A stretch of DNA of 64,000 nucleotides. Origin: Bacteroidota bacterium (GTDB lineage Bacteria; Bacteroidota; Bacteroidia; Bacteroidales; F082). The translations under genes were made by a program, and so were the position numbers. Every line of letters begins with the position of its first letter. Within the stretch, counting starts at the first letter, position 1. Location: NCBI GenBank assembly GCA_016715945.1, contig JADJXJ010000001.1, positions 1,612,001 through 1,676,000 of the forward strand, read 5' to 3'. This document shows, piece by piece, positions 42,097 through 50,198 of the stretch. The notes below the pieces were generated by a model. That model was not told the origin of the DNA and ran no database searches. It saw only the letters and a list, made by a program, of their open reading frames with translations.

Positions 42097-43176
42097 ATGA
42101 AAAAAAACCGACTGGCATTGTACTTAACCATCGGACTGGCACTGACTGCACTGGTGCTGGTTTTGACCAGATCAGGCAGTTCTACTGTGGACTACAAGGA
42201 CGCCGATTTTGCTGTGCTAGATACGGCCAGTGTGACCAGGATTTTTATTGCCGACCTCGATACCAACCAGGTGCTGCTCGAACGCACAGCAAGGGGCTGG
42301 ACCCTCAATAAAGACTACAAAGCCAGCCAGTGGAAGGTGGACGAACTGCTCAACACCATGCTGAAACTCAGGGTACGCGGACCCGTGTCGCAGTCGAGCC
42401 ACAACAACGTGATTTCGCGCATGGCCGGCATTGCGCTCAAAGTGGAAGTGTATCAAAAGAAACCCCTGATCAACCTTTTCGACAAAATCAAACTCTTCCC
42501 CAGGGAAGTGCGCACCAAAACCTACTACGTGGGCGACAATCCGCGCGACAACATCGGCACGTTTATGCTCAAGGAAGGAGCACGCACCGCCTACATCATG
42601 TATATGACTGGTTTTAAGGGCTTTGTGATGTCGAGATATTCGGCCTTCGAAGACGACTGGCGCGATCATACGGTATTCAGCCACAAGCTCAACGATATCC
42701 GAAGCGTGGAGCTCATCTTCAACGAAGAACCCTGGCAAAGCTTCAGGATAGAGCGCACCGACGGCCTCAATTTCAAAATTATCAGGCTGGCGGATGATAA
42801 GGTGATGCCCGAATACGACACCCTGCGGCTGCTCAACTACCTCACCTCATTCGGCGACCTGCGTTTTGAGGCCGTGTTGAACAACACCATGCCACGCCAG
42901 AAAATCGACTCGGTGCTCAACTCTCCGTTTTTACACAGGCTGACGCTGGTGGACATGCAAGGCGATACCACCCGCATGACCACTTTCAACAAAAAGAAAT
43001 TTGCCGAGCATCTCGATATTGAAGAAAAGCTTGTGCCAATGGACCTTGACAGGGCCTATGCGCTTGTAAACCGGGAGCGCGATTTTGTGCTGATACAGTA
43101 TTTTGTATTCGACAAGGTGCTTCGGCCTGCGCTCTATTTTGAACCCGGAGCACCGGATTTCAGCAACGTTTACTGA
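42097..43176 (+). CDS. DUF4340-containing protein in the gldFG operon
   Basis: A 359-residue protein with an N-terminal TM/signal anchor (LALYLTIGLALTALVLVL) and a periplasmic region matching the DUF4340 layout: IFIADLDTNQVLLERTARGWTLNKDYKASQWKVDELL, then GDNPRDNIGTFML and further repeats of a strand-rich unit. DUF4340 proteins commonly follow GldG-like proteins and are thought to be part of the same exporter, but their role is unknown. It converges with a lipoprotein gene, overlapping its 3' end by 7 bases. Confidence 0.85.
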   Translation: MKKNRLALYLTIGLALTALVLVLTRSGSSTVDYKDADFAVLDTASVTRIFIADLDTNQVLLERTARGWTLNKDYKASQWKVDELLNTMLKLRVRGPVSQSSHNNVISRMAGIALKVEVYQKKPLINLFDKIKLFPREVRTKTYYVGDNPRDNIGTFMLKEGARTAYIMYMTGFKGFVMSRYSAFEDDWRDHTVFSHKLNDIRSVELIFNEEPWQSFRIERTDGLNFKIIRLADDKVMPEYDTLRLLNYLTSFGDLRFEAVLNNTMPRQKIDSVLNSPFLHRLTLVDMQGDTTRMTTFNKKKFAEHLDIEEKLVPMDLDRAYALVNRERDFVLIQYFVFDKVLRPALYFEPGAPDFSNVY

Positions 43177-43598
43177 GCCTTTGTTTTCACAACCACACTC
43201 GACCTGAGCACATTGCCCAGCCCGGGATTGATGACAGCCAGGTGCAGCATGCCCGTATCGGGCGCCATAACCTGAAGCACCTGACCACCCAGTTCGGGTA
43301 TGTTGGCCGGGCACATCAGTTGCTCACCGATGCTGCGTTCGCCCACCGTCCACACCTTGAGCTCATCACCCCTGAGTTCTGTTTCGAAACGCAAAAACCT
43401 GTGACAACCATCGGGGCCAATCACACCATAGAAACGCACATCGAAAAGCTTTGCTGCCTCCACGGTATCGGGATGCGCAATGCTGTCGACCCGGATCAGA
43501 AATTCCTCGGTGGAAAGCGACCTTGTGCCGCAACCAAAACCGGGAAACAACATAAACGCAAATGCTGCAACCAAGCTCAGAAACAAGCCATACCTCAT
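43170..43598 (-). CDS. Predicted small lipoprotein, unknown function
   Basis: A 142-residue protein not recognised. The start at 43598 gives a signal sequence (GLFLSLVAAFAFMLFPGFGC) ending in a Cys that could be lipidated, although the residue three before it is Gly rather than the usual Leu. The mature part is strand-rich with two further Cys (in GPDGCHRF and EQLMCPAN) that might pair. It lies 4 bases after the rRNA methyltransferase gene, so it is probably co-transcribed. The coding frame is supported by clean codon use and the signal; function unknown. Confidence 0.6.
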   Translation of the reverse strand: MRYGLFLSLVAAFAFMLFPGFGCGTRSLSTEEFLIRVDSIAHPDTVEAAKLFDVRFYGVIGPDGCHRFLRFETELRGDELKVWTVGERSIGEQLMCPANIPELGGQVLQVMAPDTGMLHLAVINPGLGNVLRSSVVVKTKAQ

Positions 43599-43602
43599 AA
43601 CA

Positions 43603-44817
43603 TCATTCTTTAGGATGGTTTTCCGCCGTGCCGGCTGAAGCCTGGTTTGTCTTCTTCTTATGGTCGCTGAGCGATCCTCCGAAAACATCAAAACCCACGA
43701 AGCGGCATTCCAGCGGGCCGTTGAAAACGGTGTATTTCTTAAAAGGCTTAAGACCTATATGTTTGATTGCCTGAAGGTCGCTGCTGATGACCCAGGCTTT
43801 GTAGCCACTGAAGTTTCGTTTCAGGCTGTTGCCGATCATTTTATAGAGTGCGATGAGGTTGCTTTCGGGCAAACGCTCACCGTAAGGAGGATTGATGATC
43901 AGCACGCCCGGTCCCGGGGGTGGCAACAGGTTTTCCATGTTTTTACGGAAAAGCTTGATATCCTTGTGCAGACGGGCATGTTCGAGGTTTTTGGCGGCAA
44001 TGTCGATTGCCCGGTTCGAATTGTCGGAGGCCAGGATGGGGCTTTCAGCCTCGCTGATCTGGCTGTCGGCTTGGTTGCGGATGCTTTTCCACAGAGCCGG
44101 GTCGAAGTCGTTCCATCCCATAAAGCCAAAATAACTCCGAAAATATCCGGCAGGGATGTGCATTGCGATCATGGCTGCCTCGATCGGGATGGTACCTGAG
44201 CCACACATGGCATCGAGGAAAGGCTCGCGTCCGTTCCATCCGCTTAGTTTGATGAGACCGGCGGCCAGCACCTCGTTCAACGGAGCCTTGTCGGTCATGA
44301 TGCGGTAGCCCCTTTTGTGCAGCGAGTCGCCCGAAGCATCAAAATAGAGGTTGATTTGGTCTTCGTTCACGTGCACATGCAGCCTCAGATCGGGCTTATC
44401 AGTATTTACATCAGGACGTTGCCCTTGCCGGTCGCGGAAGTAATCAGCCACGGCATCCTTTGTTTTGAGCGCCACATATTGCGAATGATTGAAGAACTTT
44501 CCGCTGATGACGGCATCCACAGCAAATGTCTTTTCGGGACTGAGGTAGTTGTACCAGGGCAATTGCCGCATCTGGTCGTAAAGTTTGCGGTCGTTGACTG
44601 CCGTGAAACCTGCCACCGGATACAATATGCGCAGGGCTGTCCGGAGCGTATAACAAGCCCTGTACATCAATGCTTTATCCCCATCAAAAGCCACTGCCCT
44701 GCGCAATGGTTCAATACGCTGTGCGCCCAGCTTCCTGAGTTCTTCTTCCAACACCTGCTCCAATCCGGCATGCGTTTTTGCCACCAGGCGCAGCTTCTGC
44801 CCGTTACCAGCCTCCAT
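43603..44817 (-). CDS. THUMP-domain rRNA (guanine-N2) methyltransferase, RlmL N-terminal-like
   Basis: A 404-residue SAM-dependent RNA methyltransferase. An N-terminal THUMP RNA-binding region (about 1-165; AKTHAGLEQVLEEELRKLG) is followed by the UPF0020 catalytic domain: FLDAMCGSGTIPIEAAMIA (SAM binding) and the NPPYGERL catalytic motif. It corresponds to the first half of E. coli RlmKL, which makes m2G2445 in 23S rRNA; the RlmK half is absent. The start at 44817 follows a -7 box at 44831-44838. Likely target is 23S rRNA (inference from family). Confidence 0.9.
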   Translation of the reverse strand: MEAGNGQKLRLVAKTHAGLEQVLEEELRKLGAQRIEPLRRAVAFDGDKALMYRACYTLRTALRILYPVAGFTAVNDRKLYDQMRQLPWYNYLSPEKTFAVDAVISGKFFNHSQYVALKTKDAVADYFRDRQGQRPDVNTDKPDLRLHVHVNEDQINLYFDASGDSLHKRGYRIMTDKAPLNEVLAAGLIKLSGWNGREPFLDAMCGSGTIPIEAAMIAMHIPAGYFRSYFGFMGWNDFDPALWKSIRNQADSQISEAESPILASDNSNRAIDIAAKNLEHARLHKDIKLFRKNMENLLPPPGPGVLIINPPYGERLPESNLIALYKMIGNSLKRNFSGYKAWVISSDLQAIKHIGLKPFKKYTVFNGPLECRFVGFDVFGGSLSDHKKKTNQASAGTAENHPKE

Positions 44818-44830
44818 ATCAAATTTTGGG

Positions 44831-44838
44831 CAAAGGTA
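44831..44838 (-). promoter_or_regulatory. -7 box TACCTTTG for the rRNA methyltransferase
   Basis: Exact TAnnTTTG match on the minus strand, 13 bases before the ATG at 44817; divergent from the box at 44870-44877. Confidence 0.68.
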
Positions 44839-44869
44839 ATACAATGGGTTGTGGCAGCCGATTCGGAAG

Positions 44870-44877
44870 TATTTTTG
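44870..44877 (+). promoter_or_regulatory. -7 box TATTTTTG for the mazG-like operon
   Basis: Exact TAnnTTTG match 16 bases before the ATG at 44894. Together with 44831-44838 it forms a compact divergent pair. Confidence 0.68.
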
Positions 44878-44893
44878 CCAAAACATTGATGCA

Positions 44894-45223
44894 ATGACCC
44901 TTCAGGAAGCACAGCAAAAAGTGGACAACTGGATCAAGGAAGTGGGTGTACGCTACTTCAGCGAGCTCACCAATACCGCAGTTTTGATGGAAGAAGTAGG
45001 TGAACTTGCCCGAATCATGGCGCGTAAATTTGGCGACCAGTCGGCCAAGCCAACCGACAAAGAAATGAACCTGGCCGACGAAATGGCCGATGTGTTGTTC
45101 GTGCTGATCTGTCTGGCCAACCAGACTGGCGTTGACCTGGACAAAGCGCTCCAGGACAACCTGTTGAAAAAGACGAAGCGCGATGCGGAGCGCCATAAAA
45201 ACAATCCCAAGCTCAATAGCTAA
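44894..45223 (+). CDS. MazG-like nucleotide pyrophosphohydrolase
   Basis: A 109-residue all-alpha NTP pyrophosphatase. The metal-binding motifs are EEVGELARIMAR (ExxE) and NLADEMADVLFVLICLAN (ExxD), the pattern of single-domain MazG/iMazG proteins that hydrolyse NTPs or dNTPs to monophosphates, often for housecleaning. The start at 44894 gives MTLQEAQQKV and follows the promoter. It precedes the DUF5686 gene by 3 bases and thus may head the envelope-gene run up to 49551. Confidence 0.9.
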   Translation: MTLQEAQQKVDNWIKEVGVRYFSELTNTAVLMEEVGELARIMARKFGDQSAKPTDKEMNLADEMADVLFVLICLANQTGVDLDKALQDNLLKKTKRDAERHKNNPKLNS

Positions 45224-45226
45224 ACG

Positions 45227-47602
45227 ATGCCGCACACCAAAAGCCTGATTGTGGCGGTCATATTGCTGCTGGCTTCGATGCATACCGGGGCACAAGGCCT
45301 GAGCGGCAAGGTGATTGATGCCCAGAGCGGCAAGCCGGTGGCTTTTGCCCATGTGACCGATAGCCTGGGCCGTTTGGTGGCAGTGTGCGATCTGGACGGA
45401 AACTTTTCACTGGAAAGCAAACACAAATCACTTTCATTCAGCAGCATAGGCTACGAGAAACAAACTGTCGGGCTGTCCGGAACAGCAGCTCCCGTGCAGG
45501 TTTTGCTCCTGCCTAAGGTGGAAGAGCTGGCCGAGGTGGAGGTGAAGGCCGGCGAAAATCCGGCCTGGCGCATTGTGCGCAATGCAAGGGCCAACCTCAG
45601 GCAGAATGCACCTCAGTCGCTGCAGTCCTACCGGCTCAGGCGTTATGACCGGCTGGTCATCGGGGCCGACTCAAACATCCGGCTGCCCGACGAAAGGCTT
45701 GAAAACCACCTCAGAACCCATGACTTGCTGGTCATGGAAATCCTGGTGGAAGAAATATTTACGGCTGATGGCGGCAAAAAATCCAGTGTGATTGCAACAA
45801 AGGTTTCAGGTTTGCGCGATCCTGTATTCGTTTTTCTGATGGATCAGTTGCATGCAACCGACTTTTACGGCGAGCAGATCATGATTGGCGGACAGTTGTA
45901 TGCCAGCCCGCTGGCCGCCGGCAGCCTCAGTCAATACAGTTTTTTGCTTGAGGAATCGCTGGCGGTAAGCGAAACCGACAGCCTTTTTTCAATTAGGTTT
46001 GAGCCCAGGCCCGGCAGCCGTTTCAGCGGTTTGCGCGGCAGAATCAGCATACTGTCGCCCGACTGGGCCATAAAAAGTGTGGTAGCCAGGCCTGCGGCAG
46101 GCAGTGGAAGCATGGATGCCGAAGTGCTGCAGCTTTACGAGAAACAAGACGATCAGGCATGGTTTCCGGTTACGCTCAACACCCGACTCTGGCTCCGCAT
46201 ACCCACTGCCACCGGCATGGCAACGCTTGCGGGCGAAGGCTTGAGCAGGATAAGCGGGATACAAATCAACCAGCCCGCAGAGGCTGGCAAACAACGAGGG
46301 GTGCGTCTTGAAGTGGACAAAGATGCATGGGGCAGGTCGGAGGAATGGTTGTATGCCTACCGCCCCGACAGTCTGGACCTGCGCCTGCAGCGCACCTACC
46401 GGTATATGGATTCGCTGGGCGCGGTTGTGGGCCTCGACCGTTGGCTTGGCATAGCCGAAGCCCTCAGCAGCGGAAGCCTCCGCCTGGGCGGATTCGACTT
46501 TCCTTTCAACAAACTGCTGAAATTCAATGAAACCGAGGGCTACCGGCCAGGATTGGCTTTCCGGACCAATGAACGCTACAGCTCAACTTTTTCGCTCATG
46601 ATGTATGGCGCTTATGCCACGCGCATCAGGAAGCCGCTCTGGCAAATTGAAGCAAGTGTGCACAGCCGGAAAACCCCCAACGCCTGGCTGGCCGTCTCGT
46701 TCCACGACACCCATCGGGCGCGTGAAGCCGGACTCTCCGACGAGCAAACAGGAGTATTCAACCCCTACACCTTCAGGCAGTATTTCTACAGCGCCATCAA
46801 CAACATACAAGGGTACAAGGCCGGATTCAGCTTTCCGCTTGGGGAAACTACCAGCCTGCAACCCTGGTTTGCCCGAGAGACAATCGAACAGCTAAATCCT
46901 GCTTTTCTGAATCCGGGCAATTCCGGGCTCGTAACCACCATAGCACTGGGAATCAGGCTTGCACCAGGCGAACAATGGATGCGCACCGACAGGGGTCTTC
47001 GCCGGCTCAATCCGCCCAATCCGCTCCTGATGACCGAATTGCAGCGAATTCATTATCAATATAATGGAAGTGATATTCTGATAGCACATCAATTGCGGAT
47101 TGCTGCCGAGTATTTGTGGAAACACCCCTTTAGCGGTCAAACCGCGGTAAAGCTGGAATCGGGTTTGAGCGACCGAAAACTGCCTGATTTGCTGATGTTT
47201 GAACTGCCGGGTTCATACAACAAATATTTGCTTTATGCCCCTTTAAGTTTTGGCTCCATCACCCCAGGCAGCATTCAATCCGAAGGCTTTGCAGCTTTAT
47301 ACCTCACCCACAATATGCTTCCCTTGCGGGCAAAAAACAAAAAATTCAGGCCACAACCTGCAATAGTGCAACACATCGCGATGCTAATCAAACCCACAAA
47401 CAGTATCGGGGATAACCAAAATACCAATCTTTTCTCTCAACCAATTGCTGAGTCAGGGCTGATTATCAATAACTTAATCCGTTCGCCTGGAGGTAATTTG
47501 GGCACAGGAATATTTTACCATTGGGGAAGCTACGCTGCAAGCCGGGCAGCTAACCGATTATTGATTAAAATTGCATTAACGTTCAACACCATGGGCAGTT
47601 AA
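45227..47602 (+). CDS. DUF5686 / carboxypeptidase-regulatory-like outer-membrane protein
   Basis: A 791-residue protein with a signal peptide (LIVAVILLLASMHTGAQ), a carboxypeptidase D regulatory-like beta-sandwich at about 25-105 (LSGKVIDAQSGKPVAFAHV), then the DUF5686 domain beginning near AEVEVKAGENPAWRIVRNA and running to a C-terminal beta-barrel. This architecture is typical of Bacteroidota and resembles TonB-dependent-type accessory domains, but it lacks a TonB plug. Role unknown, surface exposed. It sits between the mazG-like gene (3-base gap) and the AI-2E gene (12-base gap). Confidence 0.83.
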   Translation: MPHTKSLIVAVILLLASMHTGAQGLSGKVIDAQSGKPVAFAHVTDSLGRLVAVCDLDGNFSLESKHKSLSFSSIGYEKQTVGLSGTAAPVQVLLLPKVEELAEVEVKAGENPAWRIVRNARANLRQNAPQSLQSYRLRRYDRLVIGADSNIRLPDERLENHLRTHDLLVMEILVEEIFTADGGKKSSVIATKVSGLRDPVFVFLMDQLHATDFYGEQIMIGGQLYASPLAAGSLSQYSFLLEESLAVSETDSLFSIRFEPRPGSRFSGLRGRISILSPDWAIKSVVARPAAGSGSMDAEVLQLYEKQDDQAWFPVTLNTRLWLRIPTATGMATLAGEGLSRISGIQINQPAEAGKQRGVRLEVDKDAWGRSEEWLYAYRPDSLDLRLQRTYRYMDSLGAVVGLDRWLGIAEALSSGSLRLGGFDFPFNKLLKFNETEGYRPGLAFRTNERYSSTFSLMMYGAYATRIRKPLWQIEASVHSRKTPNAWLAVSFHDTHRAREAGLSDEQTGVFNPYTFRQYFYSAINNIQGYKAGFSFPLGETTSLQPWFARETIEQLNPAFLNPGNSGLVTTIALGIRLAPGEQWMRTDRGLRRLNPPNPLLMTELQRIHYQYNGSDILIAHQLRIAAEYLWKHPFSGQTAVKLESGLSDRKLPDLLMFELPGSYNKYLLYAPLSFGSITPGSIQSEGFAALYLTHNMLPLRAKNKKFRPQPAIVQHIAMLIKPTNSIGDNQNTNLFSQPIAESGLIINNLIRSPGGNLGTGIFYHWGSYAASRAANRLLIKIALTFNTMGS

Positions 47603-47614
47603 ACTTCGCGGCAT

Positions 47615-48712
47615 ATGAAACAACAAACCCAATTGTATCTGCAGCTGTTGCTGATCGCAATCGCTTTGTTTCTTGCCGGTTGGTTTTTCACGGCAATGAT
47701 GGTGTATGTCGGCATAGCCATCGTGGTCTCGCTGATTGGCCGGCCAATTGTTGACTTTCTTAAGAAGATACACTACAAAGGCTATAAAGTAGGCAATAGT
47801 CTGGCAGCAGGCCTGACCCTGTTTTCCCTTATCGGGCTGCTGGCCATTGTGTTGAGTGTGGTTGGCCCGATGGTTTCGTATCAGGCTTCGCTCATCGGCT
47901 CAATCGATCTGGGAGCGCTCGGCAGATATTATGCCGAAGAAATTGATCAACTCAACGAGCTGGCAGAAGAATATAAGCTTCTGCCACCGGATGTCGGACT
48001 AAACCAATATATCGAGGACAAACTTTCGGGGCTGCTTGATTTCAATCTTTTTTCGGGTGCGCTGACAAGGCTGATTTCGGCCACAGGTTCTCTGTTTATG
48101 GGACTGTTCACTGTGTTGTTTCTTGGCTTTTTCTTTCTGAAGGAACCCTGGCTGCTGCACGATGCCATCCTCCTGGTTACCCCCCAAAGTTTTGAATCGC
48201 GTATGAAACTTGTCATCGAGGAATCGCGGAGCCTGTTAAGCCGCTATTTCATTGGCCTGGCAATCGAAGTGGCCTCAATGATGTTTATCCTTTCGCTCAT
48301 CCTGTCGCTTTTTGGCATCAACAATGCCATGCTCATCGGGTTTATGGGCGGACTTTTCAACGTGATTCCCTATCTGGGACCCATCATTGGCGCCACCCTC
48401 GGAGCCATCATGTCGGTGGTTTATTTGCTGGCCTATGGGCAATACGACCAGCTAATCTTTAGTGTGATCGTGGTCATAGGCACATTTTCGGTGGCAAACC
48501 TGTTTGACAACATTGTGCTTCAGCCGCTGATCTATTCGAAAAGCGTGAAGGCCCACCCGGTAGAAATCTTTCTCGTGATCATCATGGCAGGACAGCTGGC
48601 AGGCATTGGCGGAATGATTGCTGCCATTCCGGTTTATACGGTATTGAAGGTGATTATCAAAACAATAGCTTCACGAGAGGCCCTGGCTACTTCATCAACG
48701 CACAACAATTGA
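47615..48712 (+). CDS. AI-2E family transporter
   Basis: A 365-residue polytopic membrane protein of the AI-2E (UPF0118) family, with about eight helices, the VGPMVSYQASL segment after TM3, a periplasmic amphipathic stretch, and the signature FNVIPYLGPIIGATLGAIMS in the C-terminal half, followed by DNIVLQPLIYSKSVKAHPVEIF. Members include the putative AI-2 exporter TqsA and Na+/H+ antiporters; substrate cannot be inferred. It shares a transcript with the DUF5686 gene upstream. Confidence 0.9.
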   Translation: MKQQTQLYLQLLLIAIALFLAGWFFTAMMVYVGIAIVVSLIGRPIVDFLKKIHYKGYKVGNSLAAGLTLFSLIGLLAIVLSVVGPMVSYQASLIGSIDLGALGRYYAEEIDQLNELAEEYKLLPPDVGLNQYIEDKLSGLLDFNLFSGALTRLISATGSLFMGLFTVLFLGFFFLKEPWLLHDAILLVTPQSFESRMKLVIEESRSLLSRYFIGLAIEVASMMFILSLILSLFGINNAMLIGFMGGLFNVIPYLGPIIGATLGAIMSVVYLLAYGQYDQLIFSVIVVIGTFSVANLFDNIVLQPLIYSKSVKAHPVEIFLVIIMAGQLAGIGGMIAAIPVYTVLKVIIKTIASREALATSSTHNN

Positions 48713-48742
48713 CAAATGTGATAAATCAAATCAGATCAACCC

Positions 48743-48940
48743 ATGAATAAATCATTCACAAACTTTTTGCTGGGCCTGATGGCCGGTGCAGCCCTGGGTG
48801 TGGCCCTGTCGGCATGGCTCAACGACCAGCGCATGGATGAGTTGCAGGAAAAGCTGGCCGACAAAACCAAAGACCTGCGCGATGAACTTGCCGATCAGAT
48901 AGAAGCCCTGAAGCGCAAGATTGAAAATCAGGAACTTTAA
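48743..48940 (+). CDS. Small YtxH-like membrane-anchored coiled-coil protein
   Basis: A 65-residue protein with one glycine/alanine-rich TM helix (FLLGLMAGAALGVALSAWL) and a charged coiled-coil helix (MDELQEKLADKTKDLRDELADQIEALKRKI). This is the layout of YtxH/gas-vesicle-type stress proteins. It precedes the holin-like gene by 23 bases. Function unknown; envelope-stress linked by family analogy only. Confidence 0.75.
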   Translation: MNKSFTNFLLGLMAGAALGVALSAWLNDQRMDELQEKLADKTKDLRDELADQIEALKRKIENQEL

Positions 48941-48963
48941 GACCCAAGAAAGGCGAATTGAAT

Positions 48964-49551
48964 ATGGAAAGCTTTACCAGACCCATAAAGGAAATAACCA
49001 ACGAAGCACGCGCTTATCTTAATCTGAGGGTAGCACAGCTCAGCCTCTCGTTCAGCAAAGCCTTCGCAAGACTGAATGCCATGATTGTGGTGGCAGTGGT
49101 GATGCTTGGGCTGGTGAGTATGGTTGTCATGATGCTCAGCTTTGCATTTGTGTTCTGGTATGGCAGCAAGGTAGGCACCTATTACCACGGATTTTTGATA
49201 GCCGCCTTATTTTATGTGTTGGTCGGATTGCTTGTTTATGTGATGCGTCAAAAGCTGTTCATCGATCCGGTGATCCGGGGCATGGTGCGCCGGCTCAACG
49301 AGGATCTGGCATCGGATGGCTTGATACCCAAGGTGCAGAACTTACAGGAACTGCAGGTTCAGCTCGAACTCATCTCGCTCAGAATCAAGCAGAGCGAGCA
49401 CCAAATGGAAACAAAATTTGCCGAACTGGGCGAATCGCTCAATCCGGCAAACCTGGCCAGGCAGCTCTTTGGCAACCTGCTTTCGTCATCGGCCCTGGCT
49501 GTCAGCCTGCTCGATCTGATCATCAGGCTCCTCCGTCGCAGAAGAAGCTGA
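48964..49551 (+). CDS. Holin-superfamily-III-like (Phage_holin_3_6-type) membrane protein
   Basis: A 195-residue protein with two adjacent TM helices (AMIVVAVVMLGLVSMVVMMLSFAFVFWYG and FLIAALFYVLVGLLVYVM) after an amphipathic start, and a C-terminal helix rich in Gln/Glu before a basic tail. It resembles the actinobacterial/Bacteroidota holin-X proteins that occur next to YtxH-like genes on chromosomes, rather than an active phage holin; no phage genes are nearby. The ATG at 48964 is preferred to a TTG six bases upstream. Confidence 0.72.
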   Translation: MESFTRPIKEITNEARAYLNLRVAQLSLSFSKAFARLNAMIVVAVVMLGLVSMVVMMLSFAFVFWYGSKVGTYYHGFLIAALFYVLVGLLVYVMRQKLFIDPVIRGMVRRLNEDLASDGLIPKVQNLQELQVQLELISLRIKQSEHQMETKFAELGESLNPANLARQLFGNLLSSSALAVSLLDLIIRLLRRRRS

Positions 49552-49559
49552 CAAAGGCC

Positions 49560-50123
49560 TCAGATTGTCATGATATCTTTTTCTTTGAGCTCGTAGAGTT
49601 TGTCAATCTTAGCGATGAACTGATCTGTCAGTTCCTGGATCTTTTCAACGAGTTTTTTCACCTCATCTTCCGGGATTCCCTCTTTTTCAAGCTTTTTGGC
49701 TTCTTCGTTGGCTTGCCTGCGGGCGTTGCGCACGCTCACTTTTGCTTCTTCCACCTCCACTTTGGCACGCTTCACCAGTTCGCGGCGGCGTTCTTCGGTG
49801 AGCGGGGGCACGTTGATGCGCAGCAGATCAGCCTCTTTGGTAGGGTTGAAACCCAGGTTGGCAGCCAGGATGGCTTTTTCAATGGCATGTATCGAGCTGC
49901 GGTCGAAAGGTTGCACAATAATCTGCCTGGGATCCGGGGTACTGATATTGGCCGTCTGTTCAATGGGCACATGGGCGCCGTAATACTCCACAATCACACC
50001 TTTCAGCATCGAAGGGTTGGCTTTGCCCGCCCTCACTTTGGCCAGCTCACGCTCCAGGTGTTCCACTGCATGCACCATGCTTTCTTTGGCCGATTCAAGC
50101 ACAAACAACGATTCTTCGGTCAT
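49560..50123 (-). CDS. frr: Ribosome recycling factor
   Basis: A 187-residue RRF that splits the post-termination ribosome with EF-G. It has the usual length and motifs: HLERELAKVRAGKANPSMLKGVIVEYYG at about 19-46, PDPRQIIVQPFDRSSIHAIEKAI, and NVPPLTEERRRELVKRAK. The usual neighbour pyrH is present but separated by a GT39 gene (50199-52064). It converges on the holin-like gene. Confidence 0.97.
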   Translation of the reverse strand: MTEESLFVLESAKESMVHAVEHLERELAKVRAGKANPSMLKGVIVEYYGAHVPIEQTANISTPDPRQIIVQPFDRSSIHAIEKAILAANLGFNPTKEADLLRINVPPLTEERRRELVKRAKVEVEEAKVSVRNARRQANEEAKKLEKEGIPEDEVKKLVEKIQELTDQFIAKIDKLYELKEKDIMTI

Positions 50124-50198
50124 GGCTCACTGTTTTTTATTTCACAAAAATAGCGGCTTTTGTTCGATTTTTCTGCTTCCGATGTTTAAAAAAGCATT

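Noticed and set aside
48964..49551. Prophage holin as evidence of a phage
   Set aside because: No lysin, structural or integrase genes nearby; the gene is in an envelope operon with YtxH and AI-2E proteins.
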